Assembly: GCA_047967505.1 (NCBI GenBank)
Contig: CM106538.1
Reading direction: 5' to 3' (one strand)
Source: Dipteris shenzhenensis
Lineage: Eukaryota; Polypodiophyta; Polypodiopsida; Gleicheniales
DNA: 64,000 nt
Numbering within the stretch: the first letter of the stretch is position 1; every line of letters starts with the position of its first letter. A program made the position numbers and the translations under genes. Below the pieces are notes generated by a model. That model was not told the origin of the DNA. It saw only the letters and a list, made by a program, of their open reading frames with translations, and searched no databases. Below, piece after piece: positions 37,454 to 49,120 of this stretch.

Positions 37454-40400
37454 ATGGCCGATACTAGTGAGTCACTATCTGAGAAGAAGCGATTACACCA
37501 TCTTCACATCGACTTAGAAGAACAATATGCTCCAGCACAAAAAAGACGAAAGGATATGGTGCTGAATGCTCAACAGCGGGAAAATATGAGAAGAGAAGGG
37601 CTTCAACATATTGACTTATGGTGCGATGGAAGCATATATCCAAAATGTCAAGTAAAAAACTCTACACCTCCATTTGTCAATCCCACCACATTACTGAGGT
37701 TTGCCGGCGATGGACAAAATGGACTTCTTGGTTATATTTCAGCACAGTCTGCATTTGTGGAAACGTATAAAATGATGTACCTACAAGAAAAGGGGGCCAA
37801 GATGGAGGAGATAGCCATTCATGCAAAATTGGAGCAGCAGTTGCAGAATGAAATTAAGGAGCATTCAAAGAGTAAAAAAGAGTTGACAAGAGCAAGAAAG
37901 AAGAGAACCGTGCTTGGAGACAGACAACGTAGCAGGAAGATTAAAAACATTGCAAATTTGAAGGCTGGGACTGGTGGATGCAAGCGACGAATTCAGGAAG
38001 CAAGGTTAGATTGAAATTTATCATTTTGTATACTCAAAAAGGCTCTCTTCCAGACTATATCTATTTCGTTGATTGTCGCAAAATAAGAATGGAGGTGCTG
38101 AATAATATAGTCATATTGTGTTGTTACAATAGGAAATTATTGGAGCCTGCAAAAGAAAATATGGACCCGAACCTTCTTCCTGTTAAACAAATGAAAGGAT
38201 TGCTTTCTTGCGGTGTAGCAAAAGGTTTGATTGAGGAAAAAAAATACAAAACAGTCAAACGCAATGTTGTAGAGGACTTTGTATCCAATAATCAAGTTGA
38301 TGGCACTATAATCCAAGAGGCTCTTGATGTTAGTGGAGTTAGTAGGAAGGGATATAGTTCGATTTTCCATGCGATATCCTCAACTTTGAAAGATCAAAGG
38401 ATTAAACGAGTTTTACTACCAAATCCAGCAACCGTGTGGAGGATAAGAGGTCATTTGAATGAAAGTATAGATGAATTTATTGGGCAATATATCCATATTG
38501 AAGAAATATTTCATGGTGTTAAAGGAACCACTGTGTATGATCCTTGGAACAATATATTTTTAGATCTGCAACAACTTCAAAAAAGAATGGTCGAGTTTTA
38601 TGGAATAACATTTGAGGAGTGCAAAGGCATTTTGAAATTTGTTATCAAACTGGATGAGTGTGAGGTTGTAAAGGAAAAGAAAATGGAAAGAGTTACTATT
38701 ACATTGATGAATGGAGCGATTGATACATCATTGACTGAAGCGAGTTCGAAGTATTTTAGTGTGCAGTCAGAGAAACACATATGGTGGTTAGGCTCCAGGT
38801 ATGATCATGGGTTGTTTTATACTTGATTTTGGTCATTGTTTTCAAATCTGATATAGTAATACTTTTGTTTTCTATAATCTTGCAGGTGAAGACCGAAGAC
38901 CATGAAACACTAGATTGGGTGTTTCACCACACGGAAATACCAAGAATAATCAAAAGACAAGTGCAAGGCGAGAATCTCCATGTTGCAGGAAAAGGTGATT
39001 TTCAAGTAGAGTGGCACATGGCCGGGGATCTTAAAACACTTAAGTGCATGTATAACATTAGTAAAGGAGGCAACTCAAAGTCTCCTTGTCTTTACTACAA
39101 AGAATCAGCTCAAGTAATGGATTCAAAATGGTGGAAGAGAGCACCTAATAGAGATAAAGTTGACCCTGACTTCAAGGCCATTCTGGACATTCCACTATGT
39201 AATGTTCACATCTGCACATTGCATGGTCTATGTCGAATTATTGAAAAATTGGTATTTTTATATATTGGATTTGCTTGGAATCTCCGTCCCGAAAAAAATA
39301 GAAAGGATGCTCTTCAAGCATTGGAAAAAGTGTTATCCGATATAGGTCTGCATGGAGGAGATGTTCAAATCACAAAGGATTTTAAAAAGTCTACCAATGG
39401 CAAGGAGGTACCAATCAAGCCCTCTATTGGTGGTGTTAAGCAAGAAGATTCTTGTCTCGACCCAAACACAGTAAGCAAGTAAGGCAAGGTAGAGCAGTTT
39501 CAAAGATTAATTATGGATTGTGGAAGCAAGTCCATAATGCTGTGAAAGATCATGAGGCAGATGGGGAAGCACGAAATAGGAAGGCAGAGGTGTGACATCT
39601 GAAGCTTCTGAAAAGGAGGATGTTTCTTTGGTCACAGAAATGGCAGAGCAAGAAGAAGATATCAACCTTCAGGATGAGGGGCTGCAAGTGGCTGCTCTTG
39701 ACCTTGTTCAACTGAGGACAAAAACTCTGAGGGGAGCAGAGCCAGTTGAAGATTTTGATGTTCAGAGCAGCAACTATGCAGTGCCCATGCTTCCAGGTGT
39801 GTTGATTGGTGGAAAGGATTATGTTTTCCTCCATGATATAGAGTGTATGTTTGATTTGAGGGAGGACTATGCCATTTCCCTTATTGCCCAGGCTTCAAGG
39901 CTTGACAAGGAGGTTGGCATAGAGGATGACCATTCACTACTGGCTTTGGAAACAATGTTTGATCCTGTAGAGGCCCTTTCATTTTGTTTCAAAGAGGCTG
40001 AAAAGTTCCAAGAGCCAGATGAAGCTGCCTTCCAGCTCACACAGGAAGCAATGAATCTCTCAGCACTATACACAGAAAAGCCTAGAGAAGAGGCTGGACA
40101 AGAAGGGAGAGGGATAAATCTTTGGAAAGATGAACTGCTTGTTGCTGATGAAAATGAGAAGGTACTTCAAATCATATACTTTGACTTCTGCTTAACTTTG
40201 GTTTTGTAGGTTGTGTATTGTCTCACTCCAATCCTTTGATATGTTGCAGCTACAAATTGAGGATGACACATTCCTCCAGAGATCAAGTGGAAGCAGGCAG
40301 GTTGGGTTTCGCAAAATGTCAGGCCTAGCTCATTATATTCATGATCTAGGCAGTGCCAAGATCTTGATTTACCATAGGCAGTTGAGCAACAATGGAGAAG

Positions 40401-40761
40401 TGCTCTTTCATGGCAAAAGGAAAAGATCATTTTGATAGAGAGGTTGTCTGCCATAGATATATTTGGAGATTATGTGAATAAGCAGGCCTCTAGGGCCGCT
40501 TACTTTTTGTCTTACACTTCTTATGCATTAGCATGTGGTGTTAAGGACCCCAAATATCTGGAGGGCTATGGAAAACACCAGCTCGTAAGGTTTCGAGAGC
40601 CACCCATGATTGCATCAGGCCACACAGTCCAAGAAGAGGAACAGGTGGAGAGAGCTGAAGAAAAGGATAAAGAGACAGTCGACATCAAGCCAATAAAGAA
40701 GAAAAAGACTCCAATCAAGATAAAAAAGAGAGTTCCGATCGGCAGGCCCTGGGAGAAATAG
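37454..40761 (+). pseudogene. Long transposase-like protein of the TIR element
   Basis: Starts at the ATG at 37454. Exon 1 to 38004 joins in phase to exon 2 (38133-38798). Exon 3 runs from 38886 to 40161, and exon 4 from 40250 to 40761. The protein has a coiled-coil, K/E-rich N-terminal third (about 37800-37960). An acidic motif region follows (FVIKLDECEVV near 38640, VTITLMNGAID), then a Cys/His stretch (CNVHICTLHGLCRIIEKL near 39200), an acidic middle and a lysine-rich tail (PIKKKKTPIKIKKRV). The motif spacing suggests an RNase H-like transposase, which would fit its place inside TIRs, but I cannot name the family. Small frameshifts occur at the exon 2/3 join, near 39455, at 39594 (TG duplication) and near 40430. 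Without them it would be about a thousand residues long. Confidence 0.6.
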
Positions 40762-41189
40762 GATTTAGTCATCGAATATAGCACAAACATTATATTAAAT
40801 TTGAACTGATTTGTATAAAGTCTGTGATATCTGGTATGATCTTGTATAAATGATTAATAAGTTGATGATGAAATGATTTGTACATTTACATAGAGTGGTG
40901 TCGTTAAATATTAAATGAACAATATATTGAAATTGTAAACAAATTGTATTAAGTTCAGATCATATGTTTCACATTGAAATACTTTTCATGCATAACACCA
41001 AGAGTCACTTGTTCCACTAAAAAAATTTCTATTGAATGAGTTTGAAAACATGTGGACATAACACCAATAAGTTACAAATGAGTCCTATTCATGTTTACTT
41101 GTCCATTTATGGTTTCTAAATATCTTCGATTCCCTCCATTGTCTATGTCTCTCTGTTGCAATTGAATTGTCTAGAGCTTGTCTTCGTCT

Positions 41190-42129
41190 TTGCTTTTGGG
41201 CTAGAAGAAAAGCAAGCTTGATTTTGGAGCTAGCAACTTTTCTTTTAGCATGCAACCTCTATAGTATGCCTCGGTAAAACCATTGGAAGACTTCCTTCAG
41301 ACTATTCGCCTTTTCTGACTCCCTCCATAGTGTTGTGTGTGTCTAAAAAATGCATTACGTGCCATGTAGTGAGACTTCTCCATGCCTTGGGTAGACCAAA
41401 TAGCTGGGCATCCATACTTTTTGACAAAATAGGGAAGGTGGTTGTATATGATATGCTGTAAGACATAAGAATGCATAGTAAGTAATAAAAAAAAAGAAGA
41501 TCACACTTAAGTAAAAGAAAAAGACATAACCTTACCATGTAGTGAGTTATATTGCAGGCTGTCCACGTTGAGCACTCTGCACTTTCTGGTGTGCAAAGTA
41601 CAGTTGAATTTATAGTGATCAGGCAGGCTGTCAAATCTTCTGTTCACATGGTACCTCAGCCTGTCATTGGAGACAATATGATTTAGGTGCACAAAAACCT
41701 TTTCTCCTCCCACAATTCTTCCTGCCTCTGTCAGTTCTTTGAAGGCATCCCAATAGTCTAAAAGAAAATCTTTGTGCTGCTCCAGTACAGAGCTCATTGT
41801 GAACTCCATGTTGAAAATACAGTGGTATATATGGAAGTTACTCTGAGCCTTGCATTTGTGAAGAAACTCAAATAGGAGCAAATCTGGAGAACTGTCCTCT
41901 TCTGGTTCCATTTGTTTTTTGATGGAAGAATCAGCACTCTGCTCCAGCCTCTTCTTTTTGCCTGTTCAAAAACTTATATACTATGAATTCTATATGCTGA
42001 CATATGCAATCAGTGAATGCATTGTATATCACTAGATAATTCCTTCATGACATCTCATCACTCACCTGGTGATTGCTGTGGTCTAATAATAGCAACAGAA
42101 AAGTCCAGCTTCCTCTTGAAAGGTGGGGC
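41190..42129 (-). pseudogene. Minus-strand gene in the TIR element, KR-rich
   Basis: Exon 42129-42066 (begins APPFKRKLDF) joins in phase to exon 41961-41536 (KKKRLEQ, then 130 residues of mixed helical sequence). A third segment from 41455 reads YNHLPYFVKKYGCPAIWSTQ followed by GMEKSHYMARNAF, HTQHYGG and a TAG. The last segment needs a one-base shift to join. Two basic clusters suggest nuclear localisation. The HLPYF...QGMEKSH...A pattern resembles C-terminal parts of some large DNA-transposon proteins, which is a weak family inference. It is transcribed toward the transposase-like gene, so the two 3' ends converge. Confidence 0.5.
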
Positions 42130-42240
42130 CTAGGAGCCAGTTGTTCCAAAACAAAAACATTTCTCATCATCAAGGAAGATTTCCACAGGGCTAAAGATAG
42201 CAAATTAATGAGGTAGAAGTGAGAAACAAATAATACACAG

Positions 42241-42724
42241 GAATTTGCAGCAAAATGCGATATGGGCTGTTTAGAGAATTGTAAACCACTCTCCTCGCAT
42301 TTTGTTGCAAATTCTCAAATTCTGTTCATGTGCATGTCAAATCAAGCACTTGGTTCATCTCAGTGATTCCTGGACACTATGATCTCATATGCAAGAGAAA
42401 TAATGGAATGAGTGAAACTATTCATGAGGAATGTGTCAACAACAAGAATTTGCAGCAAAATGCGATATGGGCTGTTTAGAGAACTATAAACCACTCTCCT
42501 CGCATTTTGTTGCAAATTCTCAAGTTCTGTTCATGCGCATGTCAAATCAAGCACTTGGTTCACCTCAGTGATTCCTGGACACTATGATCTCATATGCAAG
42601 AGAAATAATGGAATGAGTGAAACTTTTCATGAGCAAGGAGTCCACAACAGGAATTTGCAGCAAAATGCGATATGGGCTGTTTAGAGAATTATAAACCACT
42701 CTCCTCGCATTTTGTTGCAAATTT
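42241..42724 (+). repeat. Hairpin array 1: three copies, period 205 bp
   Basis: A 205-bp unit repeats with starts at 42241, 42446 and 42651. Each unit begins with a 74-bp inverted repeat: 5' arm GAATTTGCAGCAAAATGCGA onward, about 8-nt loop, 3' arm ending CGCATTTTGTTGCAAATTC. The stem is about 33 bp with few mismatches, the size and shape of a plant miRNA precursor. The rest of each unit is non-coding and also well conserved. Transcription in either direction would give hairpins. Whether it is processed cannot be told from sequence. Confidence 0.85.
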
Positions 42725-43697
42725 CTTGTTTCTATTCATATCAACCTACAATCTAATTTCTGGGTGATTTACCACATTCTTGAACAGTATTAATTGAAAA
42801 TGTAAGAAGAAGGATGGAGCTGAGTGAAGACATTGGGACATCAAAAATCCAATGGATGGAAGAAATAAATGTTGAAAAACATTGAAACCAAACTAGAATT
42901 CTGACCTTTTTTTTCCTTTTCCATGCTGATTGAGTTGCACTGGTAAATCTCCTGCTCTTTCTCTAGCTTGAACTTTGCACTCTAGGTAACCTGGAGATCT
43001 GGCAGTACTGTCTTCAGGCAGGTTGCAGTCTGGATGGAGTGTGCTGGGTAGGAAAGGATCAGAGAGAAGGAAATGGAAGATGCGAGGGTCGTGGCAGGGA
43101 TGAAAGATTGGAATCCAGGGGAGGGAAAAGTGGTTGTGGTATTGATGATGAAATCATGAATGGCACAAGTTCCAAGGAATAAAGTGTACTTTCACACGTG
43201 CCAAATTTCAAACTCCAAGAGATCTGAGTCCCATCCACACGTGTGAAAAACGACTAGATTCCACACGTGTGGGATTTAGTGATTCTTTAATTCTATTTGC
43301 ACTTATTTGTGGTATCCTGTTTTAGACCTCTTGCCCTCCAGTCTCTGCTCTCTTGCCTCCCTACCTCCATACTCTGCAGCATCAGCATCTTGTCCAGCAG
43401 CACAGGTTCATCCTCAGCACAGATTACTCCTCAGCAGCACAGCACATCCACAGATAGATTCCAGGTCAGTAACAATGGGTTCTCCCCTTAGTCTCTACAA
43501 TCTTCTTGCCTAAAATAGAAAAAATACATCCTGTATGGAAATGCATAGACTCAAACCAAGACAGAGAAATCACTGTAGGAATGTAGATCTTCAAGTGTGA
43601 TATTTGCATGTGATCTTCTTGCATAACCTCCATTCATACTGTATTTGGTTGGAGAAACATAGAAATCACTGTAGGAGTACACCAGCATGTCATTTAA

Positions 43698-44367
43698 AAA
43701 ATTTGTAGCAAAATGCGATGTGGACCTGTTTGAAATTCCAAACTGCTTATATCACATTTTATTGCAAATTTCTCTATTTGGCTTCTTCCACCCCTGTGAT
43801 TGCCTTTTCTTTGTTAGAACATGTTCTGGTTTTGTGACTTTCATAGCTATAATCTTCTTGCATAAACTCCATTCATACTGTATTTGGTTGGAGAGACAAA
43901 GAAATCACTGTAGGAGTGCACCAGCATGTCATTTCAAAAATTTGCAGCAAAATGCGATGTGGACCTGTTTGAAATTCCAAACTGCTCATATCGCATTTTA
44001 TTGCAAATTTCTCTATTTGGCTTCTTCCACCCCTGTGATTGCCTTTTCTTTGTTAGAACATGTTCTGGTTTTGTGACTTACCTTAGTCTCTGCAATCTTC
44101 TTGCCTAAAATAGAAAAAATACATCCTGTATGGAAATGCATAGGCTCAAACCAAGACACGGAAATCACTGTAGGAATGCAGATCTTCAAGTGTGATATTT
44201 GCATGTGATCTTCTTGCATAACCTCCATTCATACTGTATTTGGTTGGAGAAACATAGAAATCACTGTAGGAGTGCACCAGCATTTCATTTAAAAAATTTG
44301 CAGCAAAATGCGATGTGGACCTGTTTGAAATTCCAAACTGCTCATATCGCATTTTATTGCAAATTTC
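43698..44367 (+). repeat. Hairpin array 2: three related hairpins
   Basis: Hairpins at about 43698-43771, 43937-44010 and 44294-44367. The 5' arm has TTTGCAGCAAAATGCGATGT (first copy TTTGTAGC), the loop is about AAATTC, and the 3' arm is ATATCGCATTTTATTGCAAA. The stem is about 35 bp. The core is the same as in array 1, but flanks and loop differ. The first and third lie in a longer direct duplication (about 43492-43836 and 44092-44430, offset about 600 bp). The array ends about 105 bp before the H3-Ulp1 start codon, so it may sit in that gene's leader. Confidence 0.85.
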
Positions 44368-44471
44368 TCTATTTGGCTTCTTCCACCCCTGTGATTGCCT
44401 TTTCTTTGTTAGAACATGTTCTTCATGTCTTTGATCTCTTTCCAATCCTTTGTATGCAGTTTTTCAGAGTG

Positions 44472-46574
44472 ATGGCAAGAACCAAGTCAACTGCAAGGCA
44501 AGTTGGCAAAGGACCAGGTCTTGCAGCAACAACAGCTGGGGCAGGTACCAAGAAGTTTAGTGTGCCTCCAAAGGGAAGAGCTTCACATGGCAGGAAGGGT
44601 AAGCCAATGAGCTTGCTCAAGCAAAAGGCCAAAAGATTGAATAAGGGTGCAGGTGTGCTAAGGGAGATAAGGAGGCAACAGAAAGCCATAGGCTTTGCAA
44701 TACCCAAAGCACCCTTTCAAAGACTGGTGAGAGAAATTTGTGACAGTTGGAACCTTGGGTTCAGGTGGAATAGAACTGCCATTCTTTCCTTGCAGGAAAT
44801 GGCAGAGGATTACCTGGAGAAATATTTTGAGGATGCAATGCTTGTAGCAGCCCATGCTCACAGGGTGACTTTGATGGCCAAAGATTTCAACACTTTGTCC
44901 AGAGTGAGATGGAGGTATGACAAGCTAGTTCATCCTGTGGAATGGCAGGACATCAAAATGAGAGATATATTGCTAATTCCACCTACAAGGAAGGTGAAGG
45001 TTGATGAGGTAAAGGTTGTTGAGGTAACACACTCAAAGAACACCAGAGGGAAGGCTGCTTATGAGGACTCACTGAAGCAGCAAATAAAAGAAACAAAATC
45101 TGTTATAGATGTGGAGACTGGAAAGAAGGAGCTACAAATACATAGAAGGTTGAAGGAGCTGGGCCCTGATGTAGTTGTACATATTGAGGATGAAGTTTCA
45201 GTCAATGATTTTGATTTGACAAAACAATGCTTAGCAGCATTGGCTAACAAGAATGAGTATTGCTCAGATACTATCATTCTTGCAATGCTCTAGTGAGTGT
45301 CTTTAAATTTTACATTTTTTGCAAATCAATCCTCCTTGTAACTCCTTTATAACCTACCCTAATTATGTTCTGATCCTATGCGGCATGATGAGAAGCTGGC
45401 TTCACCCCTCTGTACAACATACAGTCCATATTGTTGATCCAGCCATTTCTTCTAGATTAAGAGATGCAAAGGAGACTCCCATGAGTATTTCCAGCTGGTT
45501 CAAACACTGCAATTTTGAAGTAATTGACATTTTGCTACTTCCATACCATAGCAGGTATGTGGGTGACTACTTCTTTTAAGATTCTTCTTTAATATTGGGA
45601 ACTCTTGTAGCCTTTCATTTTCTTATGCTTTTTTCCTTATGCAGTGACCACTGGAGTTTTGTGTCTATTGACATCCAACAGGAGCAATGCACTTTCTATT
45701 CAACTCTCTAAAAAACACACACAGAGAGCTGAAATTGTAAGTGTTGTGTGTGCTTTTTGAACTTAAAACTTCATTATTTTGATACCATACTAACTAAATT
45801 ATACATATTGCAGTTGTATTAGAAGGCTATTAGATGCATTGGATCATTGTCCTCCAAATGTCTCTCTGTTGGATTCAATAGAGCCAATAAGTCTAGAGGT
45901 AAAAAGTCTATTAAATGCTATGTCTTTGAACTTATTGAATAATTTTGTTTTGTGCTGATGCTCACAGTTTCTAACATTTTTTTCTAACTGTACAAACACC
46001 ACAACAAAATGATTCAAGTAGCTGTGGATGGAGGGTGCTGATCAATGCAAAATATATACTTTCAAGCTACTTTGAAAAGGAACAGCCAGATCTGGTAAGG
46101 AAAAATACTTTTCATTTAGCTTGAAGATAATTCATAATGATACAAAGTGTTCTAAATTATCCTCTGCCATTGCAGATGAAAGAGGATAGCTTCAGCCCCA
46201 ACTATGTACATAATTTTAGAGCTCATACAATTTGGAGGTTTTTGAGCTATGCCTCCCCCAAACCTATTGTACCAGCTACTGTGGAGCTGGGTGAAAGCTC
46301 TAAAGTACAAGAAGGTGTCATACACCTTGATCCCACATATGAAGCACCTAATGCTGAGGACTAGAAGCCACAGGAGCAATCACAGAGTGCTGAGGAGGAG
46401 CAGACACAGGAGCAAAGACCTGCTACTGATGTTGAGGAGAAGGTGGAGAAGCAGCAAAGAGAGGCTTCTGGGGCAGTGGAGGAGACAGGATGGAGCACGG
46501 ACAGGATGGAGCAGCAGAGAGAAGATCCTCCAGAAAATGTAGAGCAGCCTCTGGATGAAACTGTACATAAATAG
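44472..46574 (+). pseudogene. Histone H3 fused to a Ulp1-like (C48) cysteine protease
   Basis: ATG at 44472, just after an AG acceptor-like site. Residues 1-60 are an H3-type tail (MARTKSTARQ: K4 kept, K9 is Gln). Residues 61-150 are a full H3 fold (LREIRRQQK, PFQRLVREI, LQEMAEDYLEKYFED, HAHRVT) of normal length in loop 1. A linker of about 90 residues leads to a Ulp1 domain: SDTIILAML, WLHPSV...IVDPAI, LLLPYHS, DHWSFVSIDI (catalytic His, exon from 45645), and QNDSSSCGWRVL (Gln and Cys near 46023). Exon joins 45290/45396, 45554/45645 and 46095/46176 keep phase. A one-base loss near 45699 and a TAG at 46362-46364 break the frame; the acidic, Gln-rich tail ends at 46574. Family knowledge: Ulp1 enzymes cleave SUMO from proteins. 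The fusion's role is unknown. Confidence 0.85.
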
Positions 46575-46658
46575 AAAATGGATGTTAGAAATATGTTCTA
46601 CAGATTCAGCTAAACAATTCTGTACAAAATCTTACTTGATTGAATACAAAACCTTTCT

Positions 46659-48097
46659 TTATGGAGTCTGTGTTATCTCAATTTTAAAATTTTCTATGTC
46701 TTTGCATTTAACTGAGCTCTCTCTTCTTCTGAGTAACTGCGAAAAAGCAATATGAATTAGAGTGGTAAATTAAACTAATAGCAATGCTTAATGAGACTAG
46801 GATAAATCAGATGGTGTACCTTTCTGTTCTTGTAGATAAATAAAAAGTCGTTTGAGATAGAACCTTCAGTCTCAAACAGAATGTCACTGCGCAATTGAGC
46901 TAGGGAGCAACATTCTCTTAACGAGATATTGGCTACCACATCACCATTCTCAACAACATCAATATCAATAAGTTTATTTTCTGCACCAAAAGACTCTTCA
47001 TCTTGATCCATTGGGACAAGCTTTGTGCCTAGCATTCGACTGCGCTTGTAATAAAAAGAGAAAATAAAATTTTGTGATGCAACCATGTACTTCAGTTGCA
47101 TAGAAGGTTGGACCACCTCACAAAACACTGAACTACATGTCTTCTTATCCCAACCTTTATCCAAAAATTGTGGCATGCATGCCGAATTTGTTGCTTTAGC
47201 TGTGAACATTGTTTTTGAAACCTTTACTGGAAAGGTATTAAACAAGTCTACAAAAACTGTGAGAGGCATGCACAAAGAAATTTTTACTATCCTAGTGGCA
47301 ATATTGGGCCTCAGAGCTTTCTGTACTTCTGTAAAAAGCTTTGCCCTATATGCCTCTGTAACACTAGAATGTGGGTGAGGCCAATCCACCGAATTCCATG
47401 CCGGAAGGTCTTGTTTTATTAATACACCATGTGTGTTAGCTTTGTCCAGAAACTGATAAAAATGATCAGTAAAAAATATACCCGATTGAGCTAGCTCTGT
47501 TGCACATCGACCTTGGTATTGTTGTTCTCCTATCGATCCATGCAGAACATCTATAAATCCCAGAATACAATCGATGTTTTGCCATGTCTCATACGATGAA
47601 GGATATAAATCTGAAATAAAACAACACAAGAATGTCAATAAGTTAAGAGAGAAAGCTTCATCTTAAAAATCCATACACCTCATGAAGAAAAAAACCACAA
47701 TAGAAAAATATACAATTAGGCCTGTGTTGCGGAAGATTTTTTGGATAGTCTCACAAGACAAGTTCTTTATGCATGTACACGTGCTGAATCAAAACTTCTT
47801 TCACGGATATCTTCCCTTTGGTGATTTTAAAATCTCGTACTCTTCCCTTCCACGATGCCAAGAAAATGTTTTTTGTCTGGGGTCTTTTTCTTTTGCTAGG
47901 TTGCATGAGCACCCATGCTCCTTTCGAAACACTAAACCTTTCCCAAGTTCCTTCTGTTTTGACTGTACTTGAATTCTCTACCGACGAAATGAAGAAGCAG
48001 GTCGACGGGGTAAGGATGTTTGGTATAATTCTGCCTTCGTAGCATTATCATCCACAGAGCGTCTTCCACAAGAACGACCGTGGTTTTGGTTCACCAT
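46659..48097 (-). pseudogene. Minus-strand gene at the right end of the TIR element
   Basis: ATG at 48097 (MVNQNHGRSCGRRSVDDNAT). After a one-base shift near 47982 the sequence continues as a basic segment (VSKGAWVLMQPSKRKRPQTK, LASWKGRVRDFKITKGK) to about 47745. A large exon 47610-46820 follows, then a last exon 46736-46659 joined in phase (IYKNRK to LLRRRESS) ending TAA. The C-terminal part before the last join (SLAQLRSDI...ISNDFLFIYKNRK) has the feel of a ubiquitin-like fold, which is a weak inference. The 60-codon frame upstream (48393-48206) is probably leader. It faces the H3-Ulp1 gene tail to tail. Function unknown. Confidence 0.5.
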
Positions 48098-48546
48098 GGA
48101 GATTTTCTGAATCTGTAACAATAGCAAAGTAATGTAACTAAGATAACAATTTGAAGTTTCAAGAAAGAGAAAGTGGGCAAACAGACAGTTGACGAGAAAC
48201 ATCTTACTCTACGCCAAACAGGATCAAGGGAGCAGTTTTGGAAAAGAAAGGCTGTTGCACAATGAGGCAATGGTGTAGAATGGTAGACCTTTCGCACGAA
48301 AGGCGGCACAACATTTGAAAATTCAAAGGAAGGTGGAAGCGGGAAGGATCTTGTCAGATAAAATGTCAGTTTAGATTCTATCTTCTTGTCCAAAGATCTT
48401 CTAAGAATAAAAAACCAATCTCCTCATTAATGTAGCACGCTTGTACTTACATAAAGTATTGTTTCTTTTTTCTATTTTCGTGAATTTTCAACGTTACGTT
48501 GGCCTTCTATTGATTGGTTGAGAGCTTATTTTTCCAAACCGTAAAA

Positions 48547-48578
48547 GGCCCCAAAATGAGCTCCCTTTTTTCCTAATG
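48547..48578 (-). repeat. Right terminal inverted repeat
   Basis: The reverse complement begins CATTAGGAAAAAAGGG and ends CTCATTTTGGGGCC, matching the left repeat at 30 of 32 bases. Confidence 0.85.
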
Positions 48579-49120
48579 CATTGGATGGTCACCACAAGGG
48601 CCGCCCTGGAGACTGATCTCATAAACTACATCAAAGAAGGAAATGTGTATGCTACCGGCATGGCAGTTGCTCAGTTCATCCTTCACAAATTTCCCTAAAT
48701 ATCTACAAGTGTCACTCCCACCTCATATGGGGGCTTACATGTGGGGAGTTGATCCTTACTCTCCAACACTAGCATCTCCTTCTCAAGCATCCTTCTCAAG
48801 CATTGGACTTCCTGTACATCATTCCACTTTTGGATTCATAAGCAAGTGGGTGACCACCCTGCATCAACACCCCACCTAAGACAAATTGGAATCTGAGACT
48901 GTACGAATTCGAAGAGGTGATGCAGCTTACCATCTTTATCTCTCAAATGCCTTGGTGCCATTCAAGCTTATAGCTTACTCTCTTAATTGTCAAATCTGTC
49001 AATCGTGACACTATAATTTTTCACAAAATGCATGTTCAACTTGCAGCCCAGAATTCTCTGATTCTTTCTCACCCTATAAAGCTTGCTTTCCCGTCATCTT
49101 GCAAAGACCACCTTTATTAC
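48579..49120. other. No gene recognised, probably gypsy pol debris
   Basis: Only broken frames. It lies directly downstream (minus strand) of a gypsy RT relic and may be its decayed continuation, but I see no specific motif. Confidence 0.4.

Larger units (their letters stand above)
37053..48578. mobile_element. 11.5-kb TIR-bounded element carrying an H3-Ulp1 gene
   Basis: Bounded by 32-bp inverted repeats (37053-37084 and 48547-48578) that agree at 30 of 32 positions. Between them lie five units: a long transposase-like gene (+), a KR-rich gene (-), two hairpin arrays, an H3-Ulp1 fusion gene (+) and a further gene (-). DNA transposons that carry Ulp1-type proteases are known in plants (Mutator- and CACTA-type), but I know of none with a histone. 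Base composition and gene density contrast with the repeat debris on both sides. No target duplication is obvious beyond a shared TA at both edges. Frameshifts in most genes say this copy is inactive. Superfamily not assigned. Confidence 0.65.

Noticed and set aside
44472-44930. Centromeric H3 (CENH3) as identity of the H3 domain
   Set aside because: Loop 1 has the canonical length without the CENH3 insertion, and the protein is fused to a protease; a divergent element-borne H3 fits better.
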